A stretch of DNA of 64,000 nucleotides from a virus: IMG/VR virus record IMGVR_UViG_3300033143_002031, positions 120,745 to 184,744 of that record; one strand, given 5' to 3'. A program made the translations under genes and the position numbers. The stretch's first letter is position 1, and each line of letters opens with the position of its first letter. The notes beneath the pieces are model-generated. The model was not told the DNA's origin and searched no databases. It saw only the letters and a list, made by a program, of their open reading frames with translations. This document shows positions 25,134 through 33,122 of the stretch, piece after piece.

Positions 25134-25139
25134 TATGAT
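25134..25139 (+). promoter_or_regulatory. -10 box TATGAT before terminase genes (leaderless start)
   Basis: TATGAT lies eight bases before ATG 25147. No good -35 box is seen 17 bp upstream, only a CTGGC/GCCAG inverted repeat near 25110-25125 that may bind an activator. No ribosome site precedes any in-frame ATG, so a leaderless message is the simplest reading. Confidence 0.35.
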
Positions 25140-25146
25140 GGTCAAG

Positions 25147-25812
25147 ATGGGTAGAAAACGATCCAGCGGGAAGCCCCCCGGCCGGAGCACCCGATTCAAG
25201 AAGCTGCGAGCCCTCGCGTGCTACCAAGAGGTCTACGAGCGCATTTGCGCTGGGTGGCCTCTCGCGCAGGTGGCGCGGTTCGTCCAGGAGGAGCGGCGCG
25301 AGTACACCGCAATCTCTTGCCACGGGCTCGAACAGCAGTTGGCCGAGTTCCGGAAGGAGATGCCTCCAGGGGACCTTGTGCAGAAGCGGTTTCCGGAGGT
25401 CTTCGACGAGGCGAAGAAGAAGGTCGAAGAGGGCATCGACGAACTGGTCGAACTGGAGGAGCTATACCGAATCCAGATGCACCGTGTTGGAGTGGACTTC
25501 GCCACTGAGAAGGGGATCGGAAAACTCATGCCGTCGATGACGGGAGAGATCCGAGAGGCCCGGAACATCTTGAAGGACATGGCCGACCTGAAGCTGGAGA
25601 TGGGCGTCCTCGGTCGTGCGCCTCGGGGTGTGGATGTCAACGTCGGTGTCGAGGTGGAGGCTACGCTCTCCGAGAGCGTCCTAGCCAAGTTCGGTGACGG
25701 GGCTGTCGCGAAGGTGTTGGAGGACCCCGAATCACGCCGGAAGGTCATGGGGGTCATGGAGCGGTTTCTGCGGTTGCCAGAGGGCACCAAGCCTCCCGAA
25801 GGGTCCAACTAG
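25147..25812 (+). CDS. Putative terminase small subunit
   Basis: A 221-residue protein (225 if the ATG at 25135 is used). The N-terminus is basic with RSTRFKKLRALACYQEVYER and a region that could be a helix-turn-helix (WPLAQVARFVQEE, about 35-50). A long acidic helix region then follows (AKKKVEEGIDELVELEELY), and after it strand-like VDVNVGVEVEATL. Small terminases bind DNA and guide the large subunit; the call rests mostly on position just before terL and on this layout. It is preceded by a TATGAT box and not by a ribosome site, which favours the leaderless start chosen here. Confidence 0.6.
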   Translation: MGRKRSSGKPPGRSTRFKKLRALACYQEVYERICAGWPLAQVARFVQEERREYTAISCHGLEQQLAEFRKEMPPGDLVQKRFPEVFDEAKKKVEEGIDELVELEELYRIQMHRVGVDFATEKGIGKLMPSMTGEIREARNILKDMADLKLEMGVLGRAPRGVDVNVGVEVEATLSESVLAKFGDGAVAKVLEDPESRRKVMGVMERFLRLPEGTKPPEGSN

Positions 25813-25821
25813 GACCACCGC

Positions 25822-28800
25822 ATGATCGAGTACGAGAATGGCCACTGGCGGTCAGTGCGGACGCCGCAGGAGGGGACCGGGCTCCTGGAGAGAGACCTGG
25901 AGACCCTCACCTCCGAGGAGCGCGAGACGATCGGGGTTCTCATGGCCGAGCTAGCGGACCCCGCCGCGTCTGCCGGGCTCCTCCAGACCATCGGCAACCT
26001 GGAGTGGCTACGCACCCCGGTGGACATGCAAACTTTCTGCATGGACCCGTACTACCTCGGGAACACCTGCGACAACCTGTACCCGAGGCTCCTGGAGGAC
26101 ATCACCGCGCTGTTCGAGGAGGGCTATCGGGAGGCGGTCCTCACGGGCGCGATCGGGTGGGGGAAGACCTTCGCTGCGTCCATCGGCATCTGCCGGCTTC
26201 TGTACATCCTGAGTTGCATGCGGGACCCCCACCGTTCTTTCGGAATCGCAGCCAACTCGAACATCTCGATCGTCTGCCTCTCGGTCAACGAGATCCTGGC
26301 CACCAAGGTCGCCTACGAGAACATCGCTACCAAGATCGAGGCGAGCCCCTACTTTCAGGAAAACTTCCCGTTCGAGAAGACAAAGAAGGAACTTCGCTTC
26401 CCACGCAAGGTGTGGGTGGCCGCGCGTGCGAGCAACGACGGCTCGGTCTTGGGGCTAAATGTTATTGGAGGCTTGCTGGATGAATGTGTGCCAGTCGGGT
26501 CGCTGGTGCTGCTCGGGGATGGTAAACAGGCTCGTGTGGAGACGTTGGTCGGTCGGACCGATGTGGTGGTCGAGACGTTCGACTTCGAGCTAGGTCACGC
26601 TGTGCCAGCACAGGCGTTCGTGAAATGGTCGTCGGAGCAGCCGTGTTACGAGTTGGAGTTGGATAACGGTGGAGTGATGCGCGGGTCGGCCGATCACCCT
26701 GTTGCAGTTCGACAGGTTGACGGCACCTTCACTTTCAACGTAATGGGCGCTATCCTGGACGGGCAGGAGGTTGTGGTTCATGCCCCGATGGACGGAGGAG
26801 CGCCGGAAAGCTCATTCGGAGCGGATGAAGGCTCTGTGGGCGGAGGGACGATACAAGGACCGGGAGATGTCACCCGAGGGTCGCGAGAGGCAGGTTTCGG
26901 CGGTGCGGCAGATGCACGCGGAGGGACGGGGCTTTGTTCCGCCTCCGATGGAGGGGACCGACAACCCGATGTATGGGAAGCGGCTCTCCGACTCGCAGAA
27001 AGAGCGCATAGGCGAAGTGAGCAGAGGCAGGCGGTGGTCGGACGAGGACCGCAAGCGCATGTCCGAGCAGCGGACCGGGAAGCCGGTCCACTCACAAGAG
27101 TTCAAGGACGCGCTGGCCGAACGCAACCGGGAGCGCAAGGGCAAGTTCAAGCACACCGAGGAGACCAAACAGAAGATCTCCGAATCGAACATCTGGAAAC
27201 TCCGCAAGGGGGACTTCCGCTACTTGGGTTGGGCGCAGACGACCAAGGCAGGGCGTGTCGGTTTCCGCAGTCTGTACGAATTGAGAGCCATCGAGTTGTT
27301 GGAGGCGGACTCCTCTGTGACGCGGTTCGAGTACGAGAAGCTGGCGGTCTCCTACTCGTTGAACGGGACGACCCGCCGCACGGTGCCGGACTTTCGAGTC
27401 TGGGGCGACAGGGATCGTGTGATCGAGGTCAAGCCCCGGGGCTTCACCTACCATTGGAAGGAGAAGCTCAAGATGGGTGCCGCGCGGCGCTACTGCGAGG
27501 AGCACGGCTTGGAGTACGTAGTCTGGGACGAGAGCTTTCTGTGGCCCGCGTCGTGTCCAAGAGAGACGTGGGAGTGCAGCCTACCTACGACGTTTCGGTC
27601 CCAGGGTACGAGTGCTTCGTCGTAGACGGGGTTCTCGTCCACAACACCAACTTCATGCCCAAGGCGAGCAAGGGGCAGGACCCGAGGTTCAACCTTCAGG
27701 ACCGGGCCGAGGTGCTGTACAACGCCATGCAGCGCCGGATGAAGTCCAGGTTCGAGCGCAAGGGACGGCTGCCCGGCATTCTGTTCGTCGTCTCCTCGAA
27801 GCAGACCAACGATGACTTCACGGCCAAGCGGGTCAAAGAGTCGATTCTCGACCCGACAGTGTTCGTGCGGGATTACGCTCTTTGGGACGTCAAGCCGGAC
27901 ATCTACTACTCTGACGACTGGTTCCATGTGGTGGTGGGGAACGAGCAAGCTCCCAGTCGAATCATCGAGGTCGATGAAGACCTCGATGAGGTGAGGGTGC
28001 TGCTCCCCGAGGACTGCGTTGTGATCGAAGTTCCGGAGGACTTCCGAGTAGACTTCGAGAAAGACTTGGAAGGGGCCATCCGGGACCTTGCGGGCGTGGC
28101 CACCGTCTCCGTGAGCCCCTACATCCAACGCCGTACCAAGATCGTTGAAGCCATCCGTCCGGGCATGAAGCACCCTTTCAGCGTGGAGGTGTACGACCCC
28201 TCGCAGCCGGGGAGGTTCTACTGGCACAAGATGCTGCGGGCTGCTTCGGACGCCGAGGGCGGCAACAGGCCCATCCTGAGCCCCTACGCTCCCCGACACA
28301 TCCACATCGACCCGTCGATGACAGGCGACTCCACAGGCTTCGCCATGGGGCACATCTCAGGCTGGCGTGAGGTCGTCCGGAGGGACGACGAGGGGAACAA
28401 GTACCCCGAGCGTGCTCCGGAGATCACGTTCGACGTGCTCTTGAAGATCGTCCCGCCTATCGGAGGGGAGATCGTCCTCGGCGAGATACGAAAACTCGTC
28501 TACCAGTTGAGCAAGCACGGGTACATGATCACCTGCGTGTCGATCGACTCGTGGAACTCCGCCGACGCGATCCAGAAGTTGAATCAGCGAGGCTTCAACG
28601 CGATCCAGTTGTCGATCGACAGGACGATGGGACCCTACGACCTTCTGAAGACGGGCCTCTACGAGGACCGCATCTACTACTACGAATACGAGCCTCTCCT
28701 TCGGGAGCTACGCGAGGTCGAGCACGACCGCATGAAGCACAAGGTGGACCACCCGCTGCGTGGCTCGAAGGATATTTCAGACGCAGCGGCCGGGGTCATG

Positions 28801-28998
28801 TGGACGCTCACTGAAAACTCCTCCGCACTGCCTCTCCCCATCCTCCGCAGCGTTCCGCAGAACGGGGATGCGTGGATGCAGGAGCACCAGCAAGCGGCGA
28901 TGGCGAGGAGCTACGGGAGCGAGGACACCTCGGATATGTCGGAGAGTACGGCTTTGCCTCCGTTTCTGGTAGGCTCTGGAAGCGATTGGGGCGACTGA
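25822..28998 (+). CDS. terL: Terminase large subunit interrupted by an intein
   Basis: The 1,058-residue precursor is a 671-residue terminase plus a 387-residue intein. Walker A is GAIGWGKT (109-116) and Walker B is NVIGGLLDE (214-221). The intein begins right after this acid pair. The C-terminal nuclease shows three acids in IHIDPSMTGD, ITCVSIDSWNS and KDISDAAAGVMW, the RNase H-like pattern of phage terminases. It would cut concatemers and pump DNA into the head. The start is ATG 25822, nine bases after the small-subunit gene. Splicing is needed for a working ATPase. Portal and head genes follow. Confidence 0.93.
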   Translation: MIEYENGHWRSVRTPQEGTGLLERDLETLTSEERETIGVLMAELADPAASAGLLQTIGNLEWLRTPVDMQTFCMDPYYLGNTCDNLYPRLLEDITALFEEGYREAVLTGAIGWGKTFAASIGICRLLYILSCMRDPHRSFGIAANSNISIVCLSVNEILATKVAYENIATKIEASPYFQENFPFEKTKKELRFPRKVWVAARASNDGSVLGLNVIGGLLDECVPVGSLVLLGDGKQARVETLVGRTDVVVETFDFELGHAVPAQAFVKWSSEQPCYELELDNGGVMRGSADHPVAVRQVDGTFTFNVMGAILDGQEVVVHAPMDGGAPESSFGADEGSVGGGTIQGPGDVTRGSREAGFGGAADARGGTGLCSASDGGDRQPDVWEAALRLAERAHRRSEQRQAVVGRGPQAHVRAADREAGPLTRVQGRAGRTQPGAQGQVQAHRGDQTEDLRIEHLETPQGGLPLLGLGADDQGRACRFPQSVRIESHRVVGGGLLCDAVRVREAGGLLLVERDDPPHGAGLSSLGRQGSCDRGQAPGLHLPLEGEAQDGCRAALLRGARLGVRSLGRELSVARVVSKRDVGVQPTYDVSVPGYECFVVDGVLVHNTNFMPKASKGQDPRFNLQDRAEVLYNAMQRRMKSRFERKGRLPGILFVVSSKQTNDDFTAKRVKESILDPTVFVRDYALWDVKPDIYYSDDWFHVVVGNEQAPSRIIEVDEDLDEVRVLLPEDCVVIEVPEDFRVDFEKDLEGAIRDLAGVATVSVSPYIQRRTKIVEAIRPGMKHPFSVEVYDPSQPGRFYWHKMLRAASDAEGGNRPILSPYAPRHIHIDPSMTGDSTGFAMGHISGWREVVRRDDEGNKYPERAPEITFDVLLKIVPPIGGEIVLGEIRKLVYQLSKHGYMITCVSIDSWNSADAIQKLNQRGFNAIQLSIDRTMGPYDLLKTGLYEDRIYYYEYEPLLRELREVEHDRMKHKVDHPLRGSKDISDAAAGVMWTLTENSSALPLPILRSVPQNGDAWMQEHQQAAMARSYGSEDTSDMSESTALPPFLVGSGSDWGD
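26485..27645 (+). mobile_element. Intein in terminase Walker B with an out-of-frame endonuclease gene inside
   Basis: The intein covers terL residues 222-608. It starts with Cys (CVPVGSLVLLGDG), has block B GSADHPVAV with its His, and ends YDVSVPGYECFVVDGVLVHN before Thr of the C-extein, so the splicing residues are present. Unlike a normal intein, the middle (about 26785-27545) in the terL frame is a Gly/Arg-rich shadow translation of the endonuclease gene at 26780, which lies in the +1 frame. There is no stop in the terL frame across this stretch. The full-length precursor can therefore be made while the nuclease is translated separately. Confidence 0.9.
26780..27625 (+). CDS. Homing endonuclease (NUMOD3 + PD-(D/E)XK) nested in intein, other frame
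   Basis: A 281-residue protein in the +1 frame relative to terL. It starts at ATG 26780 with AGGAGG at 26765-26770, nine bases upstream. The N-terminal half has repeated NUMOD3-like DNA-binding helices (RRKAHSERMKALWAEG, RLSDSQKERIGEVSRG, RWSDEDRKRMSEQRTGK, EETKQKISESN). The C-terminal half is a PD-(D/E)XK nuclease with Glu in SLYELRAIELL, TVPDFRVWGD and VIEVKPRG, then a helix and EYVVWDES. All catalytic residues are present. The last 30 residues or so overlap the C-terminal splicing blocks in another frame and end at TAG. It probably cuts intein-free terL alleles. Confidence 0.85.
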   Translation: MPRWTEERRKAHSERMKALWAEGRYKDREMSPEGRERQVSAVRQMHAEGRGFVPPPMEGTDNPMYGKRLSDSQKERIGEVSRGRRWSDEDRKRMSEQRTGKPVHSQEFKDALAERNRERKGKFKHTEETKQKISESNIWKLRKGDFRYLGWAQTTKAGRVGFRSLYELRAIELLEADSSVTRFEYEKLAVSYSLNGTTRRTVPDFRVWGDRDRVIEVKPRGFTYHWKEKLKMGAARRYCEEHGLEYVVWDESFLWPASCPRETWECSLPTTFRSQGTSASS

Positions 28999-29037
28999 TC
29001 GGTTTCCACGCTCGGTCGCACGTGGTATTAGAGCAGC

Positions 29038-29379
29038 ATGGACAGCGAACTCAGGCGGCAACTGGAGGAGATCTTCGGAGGCGACATGAACGTCGCACCC
29101 GGGGGTACAGGAGCCGTGCTCATTCGCCCATCGAAGTTGTCTTTGGAGGTCGCGCAGCAAGCCGTCAGGGCTATGCCGATAGACGGGTTGTATCGAGACG
29201 TAGGTGCTGTCGCAGCGCGTGTCCTAGCGGATGAACTGGAGAGGCAGTCTCTCCGGCCGGCGGACTACGCTAACCTCCCCGATCTTCCGAAGGCAGCAGC
29301 GAAGCGAATCGTTGGCTACCTTCTCCGGTCGGAGGAGTTTGCTCGGTCGTTCTCCGAGCACCTGGCCGCGAGGGGATAG
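29038..29379 (+). CDS. Hypothetical protein between terL and portal
   Basis: A 113-residue protein, mixed helical, with an N-terminal LRRQLEEIFGG helix, a Gly-rich loop and a C-terminal set of helices (PKAAAKRIVGYLLRSEEFARS). I do not recognise it; small proteins here in T4-like phages assist head assembly. TATTAG at about 29024-29029 and TTTCCA 17 bases before could be a weak promoter. No clear ribosome site is present before the ATG. The stop TAG overlaps the GTG of the portal gene. Confidence 0.55.
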   Translation: MDSELRRQLEEIFGGDMNVAPGGTGAVLIRPSKLSLEVAQQAVRAMPIDGLYRDVGAVAARVLADELERQSLRPADYANLPDLPKAAAKRIVGYLLRSEEFARSFSEHLAARG

Positions 29380-31175
29380 TGGGCGCTGTACAGAATGTTG
29401 TTGATCGCCTGCGTGGTGCGTTTGTCTCGGATAAGGAACGGGGAGGGCAACTACTCGCCAAGGGCAGCACCTCTCCAACGTATCCGGACTCTGGGTACGA
29501 CCTGCTTCAAGCCTACGGCTACGATGCTCTGTCGGACTATCTCCGGTTGGAGCACGATCTCCTCAGTCGCTATGTCGACTACGAGGAGATGGACGACTAC
29601 CCCGAGGTCTCGTCGGCCATCGACATCTACGCGGACGACGCCTCACAGCCGGACACGCAACTCCAGCGCACCGTGTGGGTGTCCAGTCCGGACAAGACCC
29701 TTCAGGGCGTGCTCGACGATCTGTTCCATAAGCGGCTCCGCCTGGACGAGGAAATCTGGGAAATCGTGCGCTCCCTGGTGAAGTACGGGAACGACTACGA
29801 AGAGTTGCTCGTCAATCAGGATGGCGTGGTCGGCTTGAACTTCCTTCCGGCGCCGACTGTGCGCCGGGTGGAAGGCCCTCGTGGGGAACTGTACGGGTTC
29901 GTCCAGGACTTCAAAGGCCGGTTCGGCTACTCTCCGCAGGAGTTTCAGAAGATCCTAACCCAGCGCACGGACGCTATCCGTCAGGTCACGCAGCCGGGCG
30001 CCGCTCGACCCCCGGGCAACATGCTACAGCGCGTCTCTGCGCTGGAGCCTTGGGAGGTGTCGCACTTCCGCTTGCGCGGGAAGCACCGCCGGAGCGTGTA
30101 CGGCTACTCGGTCCTCGAATCGTCACGGTGGATATGGAAGCGGCTCATGCTGCTCGAAGATGCCGCGATGATTTATCGACTCCAGCGAGCGCCCGAGCGC
30201 TTCGCCTTCTATGTCGACGTCGGCGATCTACCTCCGGCCGAGGCGTTGGCGTTCGTCAACAAGATCCGGCAGCAGCACAAGAAGAAGCGGTTCGTCAACC
30301 CGTCTACCGGCAAACTCGATATGAAATTCGAGCCGCTGTCCCAGGATGACGACTTCTGGGTTCCGGTGCGTAAGGGTGTGGAGGGTACGCGGATCGAGGT
30401 ACTCGGCGGCCCGTCCTGGCAGCACATGGACGACGTAGAGTATTTCCAGACGAAGCTGTTCACCGCAATGAAGGTGCCCAAGGCGTACCTGGCTCAGGAC
30501 GACAACACGGCAAGAGCGGTCCTCTCTAGCGAGGATGTCCGGTTCGCACGGTCTGTCTTGCGAGTCCAGCGGGAGGTCCGCAACGGTCTTCGCAAGGTGG
30601 CCCGGACGCACCTGGCGGCGCTCAATATCGACCCCTACGCGAGCGACTACACCATCCACATGACCGTGCCTTCGGCCATCTTCGAGTTGGCTCAGTTGGA
30701 GGTACGGAACGCGCGGGCTGACTTGGCTTCGCGTATGCGCGAGCATGTCTCGCTGCGGTGGGTGTTGGAGAACATCTACCAGCTATCGGACGAGGACATC
30801 AAACTCATCATTCAAGAGCGGTCCGAGGATGTGATCCGAGAGGGCAAGGCTCAGGCCGAGGTCGAGAAGATGAGCGCCATGGCGCAGGCTTCGGTAGAGC
30901 AGGCATCGGGTGGAGGTGGAGGTGGTGGCGGTGGCGTGGAGTCGCTCGCAGCCCCTTCGGGTATGCGGAGGCTCGAACGCAAGATCGCTGCGATACCCCG
31001 TCAGTTGCGTGGGGCTATCACCGAGAAGGAGCTTCTAAGAGGGAATCGCGAGGCCGAGAAGCGGGCCGAGGGAAAGTTGGACAGCATCCTCCGGTCGAAC
31101 AGTGCGAACAGCCAACGCTTGCGGGAGAGCGTGGCGCTTCTCCGAGAGGTCGTGGCAGCGGCGCATGGCCGCTGA
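29379..31175 (+). CDS. Portal protein (T4 gp20-like)
   Basis: A 598-residue portal. It forms the dodecameric ring at one capsid vertex through which DNA passes and to which the terminase and neck dock. Typical segments are YPEVSSAIDIYADDAS near residue 70, RSLVKYGNDYEELLV near 140, the EPWEVSHFRLRGKHRRSVYGYSVLE stretch (about 222-247) and VEYFQTKLFTAMKVPKAYLAQDDNTARAVLSSEDVRFAR (about 350-388, quoted in part). A Gly-only run near 507-515 links to a helical, basic C-terminal tail. The start GTG overlaps the previous stop. Confidence 0.9.
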   Translation: MGAVQNVVDRLRGAFVSDKERGGQLLAKGSTSPTYPDSGYDLLQAYGYDALSDYLRLEHDLLSRYVDYEEMDDYPEVSSAIDIYADDASQPDTQLQRTVWVSSPDKTLQGVLDDLFHKRLRLDEEIWEIVRSLVKYGNDYEELLVNQDGVVGLNFLPAPTVRRVEGPRGELYGFVQDFKGRFGYSPQEFQKILTQRTDAIRQVTQPGAARPPGNMLQRVSALEPWEVSHFRLRGKHRRSVYGYSVLESSRWIWKRLMLLEDAAMIYRLQRAPERFAFYVDVGDLPPAEALAFVNKIRQQHKKKRFVNPSTGKLDMKFEPLSQDDDFWVPVRKGVEGTRIEVLGGPSWQHMDDVEYFQTKLFTAMKVPKAYLAQDDNTARAVLSSEDVRFARSVLRVQREVRNGLRKVARTHLAALNIDPYASDYTIHMTVPSAIFELAQLEVRNARADLASRMREHVSLRWVLENIYQLSDEDIKLIIQERSEDVIREGKAQAEVEKMSAMAQASVEQASGGGGGGGGGVESLAAPSGMRRLERKIAAIPRQLRGAITEKELLRGNREAEKRAEGKLDSILRSNSANSQRLRESVALLREVVAAAHGR

Positions 31176-31188
31176 GTCTACCTTTCGT

Positions 31189-31218
31189 TTGACAGACGGT
31201 TCGAGGAACAGCTAGTGT
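31189..31218 (+). promoter_or_regulatory. Promoter, TTGACA / TAGTGT, 18-bp spacer, leaderless
   Basis: TTGACA (31189-31194) and TAGTGT (31213-31218) are separated by 18 bp. ATG 31227 is nine bases after the -10 box with no ribosome site. A GTG at 31215 lies inside the -10 box and is not a credible start. Confidence 0.6.
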
Positions 31219-31226
31219 CGCCCAAG

Positions 31227-32108
31227 ATGATCGAGAGCCCCAACAAACTCCTACCGGATGCCGAATTGCGGCGTCTTCGGTCAGGGAGCTACGAGGTAAA
31301 GATCGAGGAGGTCGCCCGAGCGGTCCGTGCGGGCCTTGGGGACGTTCCTTTCGAGGTGGTGGCGACGCAGGAGTACGGGGCTGTGGTGTACTCCGGTGGG
31401 AAGTACGTTCGCGTGGAGTTGACCGAGGATGGCCCGACGCTCTCGGACCTCGATGTCGAGGTATTCGACATGACAAGCATGCACGGTTTCGTGGGGAGGG
31501 AGGCCGGCGTTGTTGTCGACCTGTTCCTTCGTGGCGAGATGAAATCCGCTGTGTCCCGATTGGAGAATCTAGTTCCGAAGACCCGTGTCTCGGGCGGCAA
31601 GGTTGCAAAGATCGAGGGCATGATAGCGGCCCCGCGACCGTGGAGGCGGCTCTTCGAGGCGCGTGAGGACCACATTCTCGGCTTCATCGAGGGCGATGTG
31701 GAGGCTCTCGAAGAAGGCCGGTTGCGCCAGAAGTTCGGTAAGTTGTATGATGGGGCGATCGAAGAGGGCAAACTCAGTGCCTACGAGGATCGCGTGACAG
31801 AAGGTCTGAGGATCGTGATTGACAGGCTGGGTCAGATTCGAGACGAGGTAGGGACAGCGTTGGCAGTAGCGACCACTACCCTTTCCGAGTCCACCGGGCC
31901 TATCGCTGATATGTTTGCTCGATTTGCTGACGATCTGTTCGCCGACCTCTGTGCGATCCATGAATCAGGCTCCCACGCAATTGAGGCGGTAGACGATATC
32001 CGCTCCCGTGGTAGACTCTGCGACACGCTCGTCGGAGGGTTGCACGATCGGGAGGTCGCTGGCCGCTTCGTCGTGGTGGTGGCCAATAGAATGGTCGAGG
32101 CCAGCTAG
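31227..32108 (+). CDS. Hypothetical protein after portal
   Basis: A 293-residue protein. The first 95 residues form a mixed strand region (FEVVATQEYGAVVYSGGKYVRVEL), the rest is helical with a long amphipathic stretch (VTEGLRIVIDRLGQIRDEVG). I do not recognise it. Its place between the portal and the scaffold/protease genes in a T4-like head block suggests a prohead core or head-associated role. It starts leaderless behind the promoter at 31189. Confidence 0.6.
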   Translation: MIESPNKLLPDAELRRLRSGSYEVKIEEVARAVRAGLGDVPFEVVATQEYGAVVYSGGKYVRVELTEDGPTLSDLDVEVFDMTSMHGFVGREAGVVVDLFLRGEMKSAVSRLENLVPKTRVSGGKVAKIEGMIAAPRPWRRLFEAREDHILGFIEGDVEALEEGRLRQKFGKLYDGAIEEGKLSAYEDRVTEGLRIVIDRLGQIRDEVGTALAVATTTLSESTGPIADMFARFADDLFADLCAIHESGSHAIEAVDDIRSRGRLCDTLVGGLHDREVAGRFVVVVANRMVEAS

Positions 32109-32118
32109 GAGGAATGGT

Positions 32119-33030
32119 ATGACTTTGCTCAGGCACGCGGTGGTAATCACCTCCCTGGAGGAGGACTTCCGGCGCATTGGCCTCATCAAGGAAGATCACC
32201 CCGGCGAGGGAGAGGACGTCCTTGCGGAGTCCGAGTCCGAGGAGACCGACGAGTCCGATTACGACGTGGACTTCGACGACGACGAGGACGAGGCAATCTC
32301 CAAGGCCCGCCCCGACTCCGACGAGGCCGACGAGGCCGACGAGGCCGACGAGTCCGACGAGTCCGACGAGGATGTCGCTATGGCCGAGGCCGTTGCTTTC
32401 CACGAGAGTGCGAAGGCGATGTGGCAGGAGTTCGGTGAGGATGGCATCGAGACGATCGATCTCGACTCGGGGCAGATGTCCGCTCTGGAGGGCATGGGGG
32501 ATACCACCACGCTCCCCGGCGGTGTCATCGACGAGACCATCGACGCTGACGACGAGGACGAGGCCATCGACGAGGACGACGACGAGGATGAGGGCGAAGA
32601 CGCCCCCAACCCGTTCGAGTCCGTGTCCGAGGCCATGAGCGCCATCGAGGCCATCCTGGACGAGGACGCGCGGCCGACCGACTCTCTGGAGGAGGCCACC
32701 CCAGCGTTCGCCAACCTCGCGCTCATCTCGGAGAAGCTGTACGGTTTCTTCACCGAGACCGCCGAGGCTCAGGACGATGCCGAGTACGCGGAGATTGCCG
32801 AGGCGTACAAGAGCATCGCGCAGTACTCGGCAGCGATCGTGGACACGCTCAAGACCGAGAGTGCCGACACGATCAACTTCGAGGCCCTCACGGAGACGTT
32901 CCAGGACTACCTGGCGACGGTCCTCCAGGGCTTGGAGACCTTCGCCATCCTCCGGGAGGCCGATGAGGACGAGGACGAGGACGAGGACGACGGTGAGGAG
33001 CAGGACGAGGGCGATGAGGGAAACGGGTAA
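32119..33030 (+). CDS. Very acidic protein, possible scaffold/core protein
   Basis: A 303-residue protein, extremely acidic. Runs of Asp and Glu include a nine-base tandem repeat encoding D-E-A and D-E-S (EADEADEADESDESDED, about residues 68-84), another run near 150-165, and the C-terminus (DEDEDEDEDDGEEQDEGDEG). Helical parts lie between (AMSAIEAILDED, IAEAYKSIAQYSAAIVDTL). AGGAGG precedes ATG 32119. It sits directly before the protease, where T4-like phages encode prohead core proteins, and such acidic proteins fit a disposable scaffold. The assignment is by context. Confidence 0.55.
   Translation: MTLLRHAVVITSLEEDFRRIGLIKEDHPGEGEDVLAESESEETDESDYDVDFDDDEDEAISKARPDSDEADEADEADESDESDEDVAMAEAVAFHESAKAMWQEFGEDGIETIDLDSGQMSALEGMGDTTTLPGGVIDETIDADDEDEAIDEDDDEDEGEDAPNPFESVSEAMSAIEAILDEDARPTDSLEEATPAFANLALISEKLYGFFTETAEAQDDAEYAEIAEAYKSIAQYSAAIVDTLKTESADTINFEALTETFQDYLATVLQGLETFAILREADEDEDEDEDDGEEQDEGDEGNG
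32320..32370 (+). repeat. Nine-base tandem repeat (GACGAGGCC / GACGAGTCC)
   Basis: GACGAGGCC occurs three times in a row (32320-32346), then GACGAGTCC twice, then a partial copy. Each unit encodes Asp-Glu-Ala or Asp-Glu-Ser inside the acidic protein. Copy number is prone to slip, so this is a likely variable site between strains. Confidence 0.85.
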
Positions 33031-33122
33031 GGCGACGACTCCGCGCGCTGGCCCTCCGTAAGGGGCGTACAACACGGCGTCGTCGCACAGCGTATTCCTC
33101 GGGGAGACGGGAAGTGGTAGGG

